Assembly: GCA_938046755.1 (NCBI GenBank)
Contig: CALIXC010000193.1
Location: forward strand, 1 to 10,869
Origin: an uncultured Lautropia sp.
GTDB taxonomy: Bacteria > Pseudomonadota > Gammaproteobacteria > Burkholderiales > Burkholderiaceae_E
Reading direction: 5' to 3'
DNA length: 10,869 bases
Shown: piece by piece, positions 1 through 6,347 of the stretch
How the letters are laid out: every line of letters starts with the position of its first letter
Numbering within the stretch: the stretch's first letter is position 1
The notes under the pieces: model-generated
The model's database searches: none
Told to the model about the DNA's origin: nothing
The model's input: the letters and a program-made list of their open reading frames with translations, nothing else
Made by a program: the position numbers and the translations under genes

Positions 1-1067
1 TTCGTCTCGGCTACTTGTCCTCGAATTTCAAGGCGCATGTCATGAGCTGCTTCATGATGCAGCTTCTCGCTCTTGCCGACCGCAGCCGCTTCGACGTCTA
101 CTGCTACGACCTCGGCGGCTTCTCGGACGCAGCGGCCGAGCAGATGAGATCCTTCGGCAACAACTGGCGCAACATCGTCCTGCCCGAGGCGAAGGATCGC
201 GCACGTGCGATTGCGGCGGACGAGATCGACGTCCTCTTCGACCTCAGCGGTCATACGGACGGTGGCCACGGACTGGCGACGCTCGGCTACAAGGCGGCGC
301 CCGTGCAGCTCACGGGCATCGGCTACATGAGCACGTCGGGACTCAAGGCGGTTGACTGCTTCCTGTCGGATCGCTTTCTCGACCCGCCCGGCGAGGGCGA
401 CGCACATTTCTCGGAAAAGCTCCTGCGCCTTTCCCGGTCGCATTTCTGCTATACGCCATTCGAGAAAATCTTCAAGAGCACGGTCGATTGGCGGCCGCAC
501 GAGAGGCCGGTGTTCGGCTGCTTCAACAATTCCTCGAAGATTTCCGACGATATGCTGCGCCTTTGGCACGCGCTCCTCGTGCGAGTGCCCGGCTCCACGC
601 TGCTGCTCAAGGCATGGAAGCCCGAGCGCCTGCAGAAGCGGGCGATTTCCCTCGGCATTCCTCCCGGGCGGATCGAGGTGCGTCCCATGACGCTCGACTA
701 TATCCACGAGTACATGGACATGGACATCGCGCTCGACACATTTCCCTATACGGGCGGCGGCACGACGTGCGAGGCCATTTACATGGGCGTGCCCGTCGTG
801 ACGCTCGCGGGCACGCGCCACGGCACGCGCTTCGGCCTGTCCCTTTTGGAAAATGTCGGTCTCGGCGAGCTGGCAGCGAGGACGCCCGAAGAGTACGTGG
901 AGAAAGCTGCGGCGCTTGCATCGGACGGGGAACTTCTCGCAGCGCTGCACGGGAATCTGCGCCGCATGATGCAGAACTCGTCCGTGATGGACGGCAGAAG
1001 CTATGTGCGCGAGGTGGAAGCGATGTACGAGGAGATCTGGCAGGAATGGCTCGCCGGGCGGGAATAA
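1..1067 (+). CDS. GT41 (OGT/SPINDLY-type) protein glycosyltransferase, C-terminal part, 5' truncated
   Basis: This is the catalytic C-terminal part of a family 41 glycosyltransferase, the O-GlcNAc transferase/SPINDLY type that usually moves a sugar from a UDP donor (GDP for SPINDLY-like enzymes) onto Ser/Thr of proteins in the cytoplasm. The reading frame is open to the window edge. It begins RLGYLSSNFKAH, the family motif that opens the catalytic domain, so the start codon and any N-terminal TPR repeats lie upstream. Counting from the leucine codon at 15, the visible motifs are DLSGHTDGG (about 76-84), AAPVQLTGIGY (94-104), FNNSSKI with the nucleotide-phosphate-binding lysine at about 175, LDTFPYTGGGTTCEA (240-254) and GVPVVTLAG (258-266), all in family order. 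The stop is TAA at 1065-1067. GC content and codon style differ from everything right of about 1,240. The family assignment is firm; sugar and acceptor are unknown, and flagellin or adhesin glycosylation would be a guess. Confidence 0.88.
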   Translation, partial: RLGYLSSNFKAHVMSCFMMQLLALADRSRFDVYCYDLGGFSDAAAEQMRSFGNNWRNIVLPEAKDRARAIAADEIDVLFDLSGHTDGGHGLATLGYKAAPVQLTGIGYMSTSGLKAVDCFLSDRFLDPPGEGDAHFSEKLLRLSRSHFCYTPFEKIFKSTVDWRPHERPVFGCFNNSSKISDDMLRLWHALLVRVPGSTLLLKAWKPERLQKRAISLGIPPGRIEVRPMTLDYIHEYMDMDIALDTFPYTGGGTTCEAIYMGVPVVTLAGTRHGTRFGLSLLENVGLGELAARTPEEYVEKAAALASDGELLAALHGNLRRMMQNSSVMDGRSYVREVEAMYEEIWQEWLAGRE

Positions 1068-1068
1068 T

Positions 1069-1124
1069 TTAAGGAAGCGCAGATGCGTGAAGATGGGCGG
1101 CTGAATTTATCCGTGATTCCTTAA
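1069..1124 (+). terminator. Imperfect stem-loop after the GT41 gene, possible terminator
   Basis: TTAAGGAA at 1069-1076 pairs exactly with TTCCTTAA at 1117-1124. The pairing continues inward to 1085/1108 with two mismatches and two G-T wobbles, leaving a loop of about 22 nt. It starts two bases after the GT41 stop codon and lies before the promoter at 1158. There is no clean U-tract directly after the stem, only CCCCTTTCGAGCTTTT, so this is at best a weak intrinsic terminator. It could also stabilise the 3' end of the transcript. Confidence 0.35.
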
Positions 1125-1157
1125 GCCCCTTTCGAGCTTTTCCGATATAGAGACGTA

Positions 1158-1166
1158 TGATATAAT
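1158..1166 (+). promoter_or_regulatory. Extended -10 promoter (TGATATAAT)
   Basis: A perfect TATAAT at 1161-1166 is preceded by TG at 1158-1159 in the TGN spacing of extended -10 promoters. The best -35 at a 16-base spacer is the poor TTTCCG (1139-1144), which is acceptable for an extended -10. Transcription would start near 1173 and give a leader of about 25 nt before the TTG start at 1198. This matches housekeeping-sigma promoters of Firmicutes/Negativicutes and contrasts with the GC-rich right side. Confidence 0.6.
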
Positions 1167-1183
1167 GGACGCAAAGAAAATCT

Positions 1184-1190
1184 GGGAGGA
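1184..1190 (+). promoter_or_regulatory. Ribosome binding site that selects the TTG start at 1198
   Basis: GGGAGGA lies seven bases before TTG at 1198-1200. An in-frame ATG at 1165 overlaps the -10 box, so it precedes the likely transcription start and cannot be the real start. This fixes the gene start at the TTG. Confidence 0.6.
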
Positions 1191-1197
1191 ATATATC

Positions 1198-1240
1198 TTG
1201 TCAAATTGGAAGAAAAACGCCCAGCAGGGCAAGGCGGCGC
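1198..1240 (+). pseudogene. 5' fragment of an unidentified gene, cut off at the sequence seam
   Basis: With the promoter and ribosome binding site just upstream, translation would begin at TTG 1198 and give MSNWKKNAQQGKAAR. After about residue 13-15 the frame stays open to 1503, but the predicted peptide becomes Pro/Gly/Arg/Ser-rich and unlike a protein. That stretch lies in the upstream region and antisense 3' end of right-hand genes, so I take only the first 14 codons or so as real. The downstream part of the gene is missing because the sequence switches to unrelated DNA near 1,240. The short peptide is lysine- and glutamine-rich and polar; I do not recognise a family. The end coordinate is approximate (1,230-1,250). 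Confidence 0.45.
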
Positions 1241-1281
1241 GTGCCCCGGGGTGCAGGGGTCACCAATACTTTCTTGCTCAT
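1240..1281 (-). pseudogene. 5' fragment of an unidentified minus-strand gene, cut off at the seam
   Basis: On the minus strand, ATG at 1281-1279 is preceded by GGAGAG (1290-1285) at normal spacing and begins MSKKVLVTPAPRG. The N-terminus looks genuine: a polar start followed by a beta-strand-like KVLVT. It would be the next gene downstream of the TonB receptor on the same strand, 175 bp away. After about 14 codons it enters the left-hand DNA and stops within 30 more bases, so the body of the gene is missing. Thirteen residues are too few to name a family. If instead this is a real tiny ORF, it would be about 26 residues ending near 1,204. The end coordinate is approximate. Confidence 0.4.
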
Positions 1282-1404
1282 GTTCTCTCCACGATCTGGA
1301 AAAGGGCCGGCCCGCAGGGACAACGGCTCACCAGCCATCAGGATGGCGACACACCGGGGTACCTGCGGACCCGCCCTCGGAATGTCGATGCGTCCGGATC
1401 CATC

Positions 1405-1435
1405 CCGGGGCGCCCGGAATCCCCGGGAGCCCCGG
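1405..1435 (-). terminator. Strong GC hairpin downstream of the TonB receptor gene
   Basis: CCGGGGC (1405-1411) pairs with GCCCCGG (1429-1435), and CCCGG (1413-1417) pairs with CCGGG (1423-1427), separated by one G/A mismatch. This gives a 12-bp stem with a five-base loop. It sits 22 bases past the receptor stop codon in the minus-strand direction. No T-tract follows on the minus strand, so it is not a classical intrinsic terminator; it could be a 3'-end stabiliser or work with Rho. The rest of 1282-1456 shows no gene. Confidence 0.4.
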
Positions 1436-1456
1436 AATGTTTCCAATGCCGGGATC

Positions 1457-3634
1457 TCAGAAGCTGCCCTGCCACGACACCAGCAGGCTGCGGCCCGGCG
1501 TAAGCAGCTCGCGTCCGGTCAGCCCTTCGGCCAGGTGGTCATGGTAGCGCTTGTCACCCACGTTGCGGACGGCCAGCCGCACCGACTGCTGAGGTGCGAA
1601 CTGCCAGGTGGCACCCACATCCACCAGCGCATAACTGGGGGTAGGATCCTCGCCACCGCGCGTGAAGCGCGTGGCCACCCGCTTCTGGCGCTTGACCAGC
1701 GTCCAGTCGGCATCCAGCGTCCACTGACCGTTCAGGCGCCAGTCCCAGCCCAGGGCCAGGCGGTCGGCCGGCATCTGGAAGAGCGGCTCGTTCAGGTCAT
1801 CATTCTCGCCGCGCACCATCGACCCGCTTGCACGCAGCCAGTGATCAGCCATCGCCTGCCAGCGCAGCCCGGCATCGGCCCCCGTCAGCGTCACGTGGCC
1901 CAGGTTGAGGTTCTGCTTGCAGGCGGCAGCATTGACCTGGCCGCAGGCCGCCACGGCAGCCTGACCAGTCAGCTCCATACCGGTGATGTAGTCGTTGATG
2001 CGACTGCGATAGACCGAGGCCGTGTACTCCAGCCGCTCGTCACGCCCCTTGAGGCCCAGCTCGATCTGGGTGGCCGTCTCGGGTGAGATCTTCGGGCTGC
2101 CGGCATAGTAGAAGCCGTCGCTACGCGGGCCCGACTGGTAGCGCTCGCGCAGGTCCGCCGCACGGAAGGCGCGCGAGACATTCACATAGGGACGCAGCAG
2201 CGGGCTGATCTCGTAGACCGCCCCCAGGCTGGCCGACGTGGCACCATCACTGCGATCCAGCCCGGTAGTGACACGGCCGTTGTTCATGGAAGCCGCCTTG
2301 CCTTTCACCCGATCATGGCGCAGGCCGGCCAGCACGTTCAGCGGGCCGAAATGCATGTCGTCCTGCACGTAGACGCCCAGTGCCTGCACCTGACCATCAC
2401 GGAACGGATTCGTGGGGGTGTACTGGGCAAAGGTGGGGGGCGTGGCCTGGCGGCTGTCGGGGTTGGCCCGCATCCGCCACAGGTTCACGCCTGCCGACAG
2501 CAGGTGCTCCGGATGCACCTCCCAGTCGGTCTTCACGTCCAGACCATCGGTGGCAAAGGTCACGTCGGTGAGGGCCAGGTCACGACCCAGGCCATTGGCG
2601 TGACCGTAGATGGAGCGCTTCATTTCCTGGCGGTAGACGCGCACGTCCAGGTTCATCGGCACGCTGCCCGAGCCCTGCAGGCTGTAGCCCACCTCATAGA
2701 GGCGCCGGTACTGACGCGGCGAATGGAAGGTGACGCTGCCCACCCGCGGATTGGCGTGCGGACGTGTGCCGGCCGGATACCAGAGATCCTTGTCTTCCTG
2801 GTTCTGCACCGAAGCCCGCAGCTGCTGGCTGCCGTCGATGCGGAAGCGGTACTGGCCGATGAATCCCTGTGACTTGTAACCGGTGCGTGCCACCTTGCCG
2901 TCGGGCGAGTGGTAGTCGTTGTGATGCGCCAGCGAAGCACCCAGCATCAGCGCATGGTCCTCGGTGGCGGCGTTGAGCACGGCGGCACCATTCCAGCCAC
3001 GGCTGGCAGAATCGAAGCCCGCAGTGCCGCGCGCCTGCAGGCCGGGCTTGAAGCGCGCCTGCGGCAGCTGCACGTCAATGACGCCCCCCAAGGCGCCCGT
3101 GCCGTACAGCACCGAGGACGGCCCCTTGACCACCTCGACACGCTCGGCCAGCCCCAGCGACATGAACGAGGCCACGGCCCCCATCGGCTGCGCCGAGTTG
3201 AAGCGCATGCCATCGACCAGCAGCACGATGGAATCGCGCTTCAGGCCGCGAATGACCGGGTTCTGCCCCTGGGCACTGTCGCTGTTGACCGAAAGGCCCG
3301 GCTCGTTGCGCAGCGCCTCACCCACGTTCTGCGCCTGGCGGCGCGACAGCTCGTCACGTCCCACCACGGACGTGGCCATCGGCGTGCTCTCGCGCTCGGC
3401 GGCGTAGCCCTTGGCGGTGACGGTGACACCCGGCAGGGTGGCATCGGGCCGCGTGCGCGTCTGGGCGGTCGCAACCGGCTGCACTTCTTCCTGGGCCAGA
3501 CCCACCCCATGCCATCCAGCCAGGGCAGGGCCCAGCGCCAGCATCACGGCACGCCATGCCCAGCGCCTGCCCGCAGCCGGAGCCGCGCAAGACCCTCGTG
3601 CGGCAAAGCGCATCGGGTTCTCGGTTGTACTCAT
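1457..3634 (-). CDS. TonB-dependent outer-membrane receptor (heme/siderophore/metal type)
   Basis: This is a 725-residue TonB-dependent outer-membrane transporter that would import a metal chelate or similar nutrient using TonB-ExbBD energy. The start at 3634 is chosen because AGGAG lies seven bases upstream; the in-frame extension to 3823 looks non-coding. Residues 1-48 form a signal peptide (Arg-rich, then VMLALGPALAG, ending GLAQE). A TonB-box-like LPGVTVTA lies at 67-74. The plug domain spans about 75-190, with NPVIRGLKRDSIVLLVDGMR and VEVVKGPSSVLYGTGALGGVIDV. A 22-strand beta-barrel follows and ends in the terminal Phe typical of outer-membrane proteins. FRAA at 490-493 and SPKISPE at 513-519 stand where heme receptors carry FRAP and NPNL, so a heme-receptor-like ancestry is possible. 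A HHNDYH loop (237-242) and a Cys pair (564, 572) lie in predicted barrel loops. The C-terminus also resembles OprC-like copper receptors. Family certain, substrate unresolved. It is divergent from the MFS gene. Confidence 0.93.
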   Translation of the reverse strand: MSTTENPMRFAARGSCAAPAAGRRWAWRAVMLALGPALAGWHGVGLAQEEVQPVATAQTRTRPDATLPGVTVTAKGYAAERESTPMATSVVGRDELSRRQAQNVGEALRNEPGLSVNSDSAQGQNPVIRGLKRDSIVLLVDGMRFNSAQPMGAVASFMSLGLAERVEVVKGPSSVLYGTGALGGVIDVQLPQARFKPGLQARGTAGFDSASRGWNGAAVLNAATEDHALMLGASLAHHNDYHSPDGKVARTGYKSQGFIGQYRFRIDGSQQLRASVQNQEDKDLWYPAGTRPHANPRVGSVTFHSPRQYRRLYEVGYSLQGSGSVPMNLDVRVYRQEMKRSIYGHANGLGRDLALTDVTFATDGLDVKTDWEVHPEHLLSAGVNLWRMRANPDSRQATPPTFAQYTPTNPFRDGQVQALGVYVQDDMHFGPLNVLAGLRHDRVKGKAASMNNGRVTTGLDRSDGATSASLGAVYEISPLLRPYVNVSRAFRAADLRERYQSGPRSDGFYYAGSPKISPETATQIELGLKGRDERLEYTASVYRSRINDYITGMELTGQAAVAACGQVNAAACKQNLNLGHVTLTGADAGLRWQAMADHWLRASGSMVRGENDDLNEPLFQMPADRLALGWDWRLNGQWTLDADWTLVKRQKRVATRFTRGGEDPTPSYALVDVGATWQFAPQQSVRLAVRNVGDKRYHDHLAEGLTGRELLTPGRSLLVSWQGSF

Positions 3635-3639
3635 CCTGT

Positions 3640-3649
3640 TTCTCCTTGT
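3640..3649 (-). promoter_or_regulatory. Ribosome binding site fixing the receptor start
   Basis: Read on the minus strand, AAGGAGAAAC precedes ATG 3634-3632 with the AGGAG core about seven bases away. The longer frame starting at 3823 has no comparable site, and a signal peptide placed more than 60 residues inside would be abnormal. Confidence 0.7.
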
Positions 3650-3934
3650 AACGATCATCGTGACTCCGTTGCGCGCATGTCCACCGAACCTGCGTCCATC
3701 CGGAAGGCCGTCGGCCGTGTCCCGGGTCTCGCCGCCCCATGCTGCCCATGCAATCGACAGCGTACCTGCCGAAAGCCACCGCGGTGCGCACACCCCGGAA
3801 GCAGGCCAACCATGGACTGCCACCGGGAAGGGCGCAATGTGACGACGACAGCGTCTCCTCGACAGGGAAGGGCATTCATGAACACCAAGGCATCCGCTTC
3901 TCGTTCACATTATCGAACAAGGACACCTGAAGAA

Positions 3935-3955
3935 AATTGACAATTGACAAATGTC
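3935..3955. repeat. Tandem AATTGACA repeat with GACA/TGTC inverted element
   Basis: AATTGACA occurs at 3935-3942 and again, sharing its first A, at 3942-3949. It is followed directly by AATGTC, so GACA (3946-3949) and TGTC (3952-3955) form a short inverted repeat. A third copy is at 4193-4200. The cluster sits in the AT-rich middle of the divergent region and may be a binding site for a regulator or RNA polymerase. TTGACA equals the -35 consensus, but no matching -10 was found at 16-18 bases. Confidence 0.35.
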
Positions 3956-4411
3956 TGAAATACAGCTGCTCAGTCGTTGCCATTAGCCTCCCGGATTCGC
4001 ATAGCTTTGAGGCACATGCCCTCTCCGACCTCAGGGAAGCGGTCTGCGCAATCACGCCGCTCCGTCGAATGTCGCAGCGGTCATTGCGGAAATCTGCGGG
4101 ACAAATTCCGCTCGCTGGTGCATCATTCGATGTTCCAGGGTTTTGTCGTGTCTCGAAAATATCTCGTGCCGATATGCTCTGAATTTCGGGAGAATTGACA
4201 TTTTCAGCAATAGTCACGCTACTGTCGATAAATCTCTTTTTCTACGGCAGTTCATCAGAAAACAACTGCGCCGACAGGCCTTTGCCGAATCTTTTCCGCG
4301 CGGTGTCCGGTCCACGCACTCCTTCCATCCTGCGGGAAATCGGCCCTGTTCGATCCGCAGCAGCATTACCGTGACGGCCGGCTTGTCAACGAAGTCTCGA
4401 TGAGGAGCAAC

Positions 4412-6289
4412 ATGAATCAGGGGGAAATGGATTACCAGCCGGCAGCTGCCCAGTCACGCGCCGGCCTGGCCATTTTGCTGCTCTTGGGCCGGGCCATGCC
4501 CTGGCTGGTCTTTTTTGCAGTCGCCACACTGGGCTCGACCCTGCCCGAGCAGCTCAATCCCACGCCGGCCCGGCTGGGCTGGCTGGCTGCCAGTTACTTC
4601 CTGCCGGCCGCACTGCTGTCAGCCCAGGCCGTCAACTTCGTGCAGAAGCGCGGCACACGCCAGGGCCTGATCCTTGTGTTCCTGATCACGGCGGTCGCGC
4701 TGCTGGTGACCTCGGCACTGCCGGGGCTGGGTGGCGCCTGTGTGGGCATGGCCCTGGGGGGCGTGGCCCTTTCGCTGACGCAGCCTGCCACCCGGCTGGC
4801 TGCCATGGCCCATACCGACGCCACGGCGCGCCCGCTGGTGATGTCCATGGCCCAGGCTGGACTGCCGATAGCAGCCATTCTGGCAGGCGTGGTGCTTCCG
4901 CCGCAGGCCGGCTATCGCGGCTGGCAGGCCGCACTGCCCACCTGGGTGCCGGTGGCGCTCTTTCTGGCGCTGCTGGTCCGGGTCTGGATTCCGCCTGACG
5001 ACCGGCATGACAGCGTGCTGCCCCGACTGAGCCCGAGCCAGGCAAACCAGCAGCCCCCCTGGCTGCTGGCCGCCATTGATGCCATGGTTGGGCTGGTGTT
5101 CTCGTGCTGTGCACTCTGGCTAGGCATGTATGCCCACCTGCTGGCCATGCCGGCCAATGGCATCACGCCGCTGATGGTCAGCCTGGGCGGGGCAGGGCTG
5201 GTGGCCCTGGGGCTGGCCTCCTGGCTGGAAGGGAGGATTGCACGCCCGGCATGGGTGCCCGGGCTGTTGCTGCTGTGCGCCGCCGCTGCGGTGGCATTGC
5301 TGCCGATGGCCAGCCAGGCGCAGCGCTGGCCCCTGTGGCTGGCGGCCGCCGGCATCGGCTTCACGCTGTTTGCCTGCCATGAGCTGCTGGTACGCCTGCT
5401 GGCGCCCGAATGGCCCAGCACGCCCGAGCTTTCGGTCGGCATCGGCGAGATAGGCGTGAACAGCATCTACCCGACCTCCACCTTTCCCACGACGCAGGCC
5501 CAGCCCCCGACCGGCAGCCAGCCGGAAGCCACGTTCGCAGAGACCCGCGCCTTTCCGCCCGGTGAGGATCCCGGACCGTTTCCCTCCACGCTGGGGGGCG
5601 CAACGCAGGATGATCCGGCAACCGCCCCCGCAACCGTGACGACAGAAACGTCGACGTTCGCCCCCACGTCGACCTTTGCCGCCACCTCGACGTTCGCTGC
5701 CACCTCGGCCTTCGCCCCCACCTCGGCATTCCCGACCTCGACGATGCGCCTATCGCCCGACACGGCGCAGCCCGAGGCGCAGGCCACACAACCCGCCGGC
5801 CCCCCCAGCCGCCTCTTCCCGCCGACCACGGGTGGAACCCGGGTCAAGCACAACCCGCCGGGATACGTGCGCACCACCGGCCCTGCGCCCGGTGTCCTGC
5901 AGGATCCACCTGACTCCACGCCAGCCGCCGACGGTCCGTCGCCAGGACCGACAATAGACGCGGCGGCAACGCCCAATGTTTCCCCGGGAGAAGGGCCCAA
6001 GGAGCCCGGATTCGAGACCGAAGGCGCAGAGATTCCGCTGCCCGAGGGGACGGTGCCACCGGCGTTGCTGGCCGAGAACACCAACCGTCTCACCACGGTC
6101 ACGCCCAATCCGGCCATCACGCAGCTAATCACCGCACATTTTCTGGGAGCCGCGGCAGGTCCGCTGGTGCTGGGTTTCATGACGGGCAGCCTGGCGGGGT
6201 TCGACTTTCTCTGGTATCTGCTTGCCGCCCCGCTGGCGCTGGCCGGGATGCTGTGCCTGCTGCTGCCGAAGCCTCACAGCAGCGTGTAG
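4412..6289 (+). CDS. MFS transporter with large disordered repeat-bearing insert between TM10 and TM11
   Basis: This is a predicted 12-helix inner-membrane Major Facilitator Superfamily permease of 625 residues. ATG 4412 is chosen because AGGAG (4403-4407) precedes it; ATG 4400 overlaps that site. Helices lie near residues 19-45, 55-77, 85-105, 108-132, 144-163 and 171-194. After a polar loop they continue near 217-246, 251-273, 281-299, 306-330, 573-592 and 597-619. A normal MFS protein has about 400 residues. The excess is one stretch (about 335-565, bases 5405-6109) rich in Pro, Thr, Ser, Ala and Gly with no hydrophobic helix. By the usual topology it lies on the cytoplasmic side. It contains tandem STFAPT-like hexapeptides (414-445). 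The frame stays open with high GC3 through the insert, so it appears to be translated. The motif after TM2 (QKRGTRQG) is degenerate. pdxK follows 58 bp later, so a B6-related substrate is possible but unproven. Superfamily confident, substrate unknown. Confidence 0.82.
   Translation: MNQGEMDYQPAAAQSRAGLAILLLLGRAMPWLVFFAVATLGSTLPEQLNPTPARLGWLAASYFLPAALLSAQAVNFVQKRGTRQGLILVFLITAVALLVTSALPGLGGACVGMALGGVALSLTQPATRLAAMAHTDATARPLVMSMAQAGLPIAAILAGVVLPPQAGYRGWQAALPTWVPVALFLALLVRVWIPPDDRHDSVLPRLSPSQANQQPPWLLAAIDAMVGLVFSCCALWLGMYAHLLAMPANGITPLMVSLGGAGLVALGLASWLEGRIARPAWVPGLLLLCAAAAVALLPMASQAQRWPLWLAAAGIGFTLFACHELLVRLLAPEWPSTPELSVGIGEIGVNSIYPTSTFPTTQAQPPTGSQPEATFAETRAFPPGEDPGPFPSTLGGATQDDPATAPATVTTETSTFAPTSTFAATSTFAATSAFAPTSAFPTSTMRLSPDTAQPEAQATQPAGPPSRLFPPTTGGTRVKHNPPGYVRTTGPAPGVLQDPPDSTPAADGPSPGPTIDAAATPNVSPGEGPKEPGFETEGAEIPLPEGTVPPALLAENTNRLTTVTPNPAITQLITAHFLGAAAGPLVLGFMTGSLAGFDFLWYLLAAPLALAGMLCLLLPKPHSSV
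5651..5740 (+). repeat. 18-bp tandem repeats, about five copies, coding STFAPT-type hexapeptides
   Basis: Units begin at 5651, 5669, 5687, 5705 and 5723, the last degenerate. They follow TCGACGTTCGCCCCCACG with a few substitutions per copy. The period is a multiple of three and in frame with the MFS gene, so copy-number changes would lengthen or shorten the loop without a frameshift. A related PTSTFPT segment lies upstream near 5,470-5,490, suggesting older copies that have diverged. Confidence 0.75.
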
Positions 6290-6347
6290 CGCTAAAACGT
6301 CCTAACATTGCGACTGTCTGCTTTCATCTTGATGAGGACGGCTCGCC

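Larger units (their letters stand above)
3635..4411. promoter_or_regulatory. 777-bp divergent intergenic region between receptor and MFS genes
   Basis: No convincing protein gene is visible here. The half near the receptor (3635-3900) is GC-rich and would be the long receptor leader. It contains the perfect palindrome CACCGCGGTG (3777-3786) overlapping GTGCGCAC (3784-3791), and GGGAAGGGC twice, 40 bp apart (3825, 3865). The middle (about 3,900-4,260) is markedly more AT-rich than the flanks, as expected for promoters of both genes. It carries AATTGACA at 3935, 3942 and 4193, and GTTCACATTATCGAAC (3903-3918), whose minus-strand GATAAT could be a -10 for the receptor. No good -35/-10 pair stands out on either strand, and I see no perfect Fur box. 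A plus-strand 20-codon frame at 3878-3940, behind GGAAGG, is possible but weak. Confidence 0.5.

Noticed and set aside
1241..2086. Long plus-strand frames reading from the seam through the receptor 3' end
   Set aside because: They are antisense to the receptor gene and their upstream part covers intergenic DNA; the composition is unlike a protein.
3635..3823. Receptor start at 3823 (788 residues)
   Set aside because: The extra 63 residues lack a ribosome site and would bury the signal peptide; the AGGAG-supported ATG at 3634 is better.
3720..3870. Cobalamin-riboswitch-like pieces (GCCACCGGGAAGGGC on plus, GAGGAGACGC on minus)
   Set aside because: The pieces lie on opposite strands or in the wrong order, and the CCCGCAACTGT core and B12 box are not found on either strand. 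The resemblance looks accidental, though a covariance search would settle it.
3903..3918. Possible Fur box (GTTCACATTATCGAAC)
   Set aside because: Only the ATTATC half resembles a Fur hexamer; the flanking hexamers do not fit, so I list it only as a weak -10/palindrome.
3876..4217. A 113-codon minus-strand frame and several 70-90-codon plus-strand frames in the divergent intergenic region
   Set aside because: They overlap each other on both strands, lack ribosome sites and recognisable domains, and cover the AT-rich promoter zone.
5467..6180. A 237-codon open minus-strand frame exactly opposite the MFS insert, with a repeated Val/Glu/Ala hexapeptide pattern
   Set aside because: It mirrors the repeat and GC3 bias of the plus-strand gene, has no ribosome site, and would only be real if the MFS insert were non-coding, which the uninterrupted transporter frame argues against.
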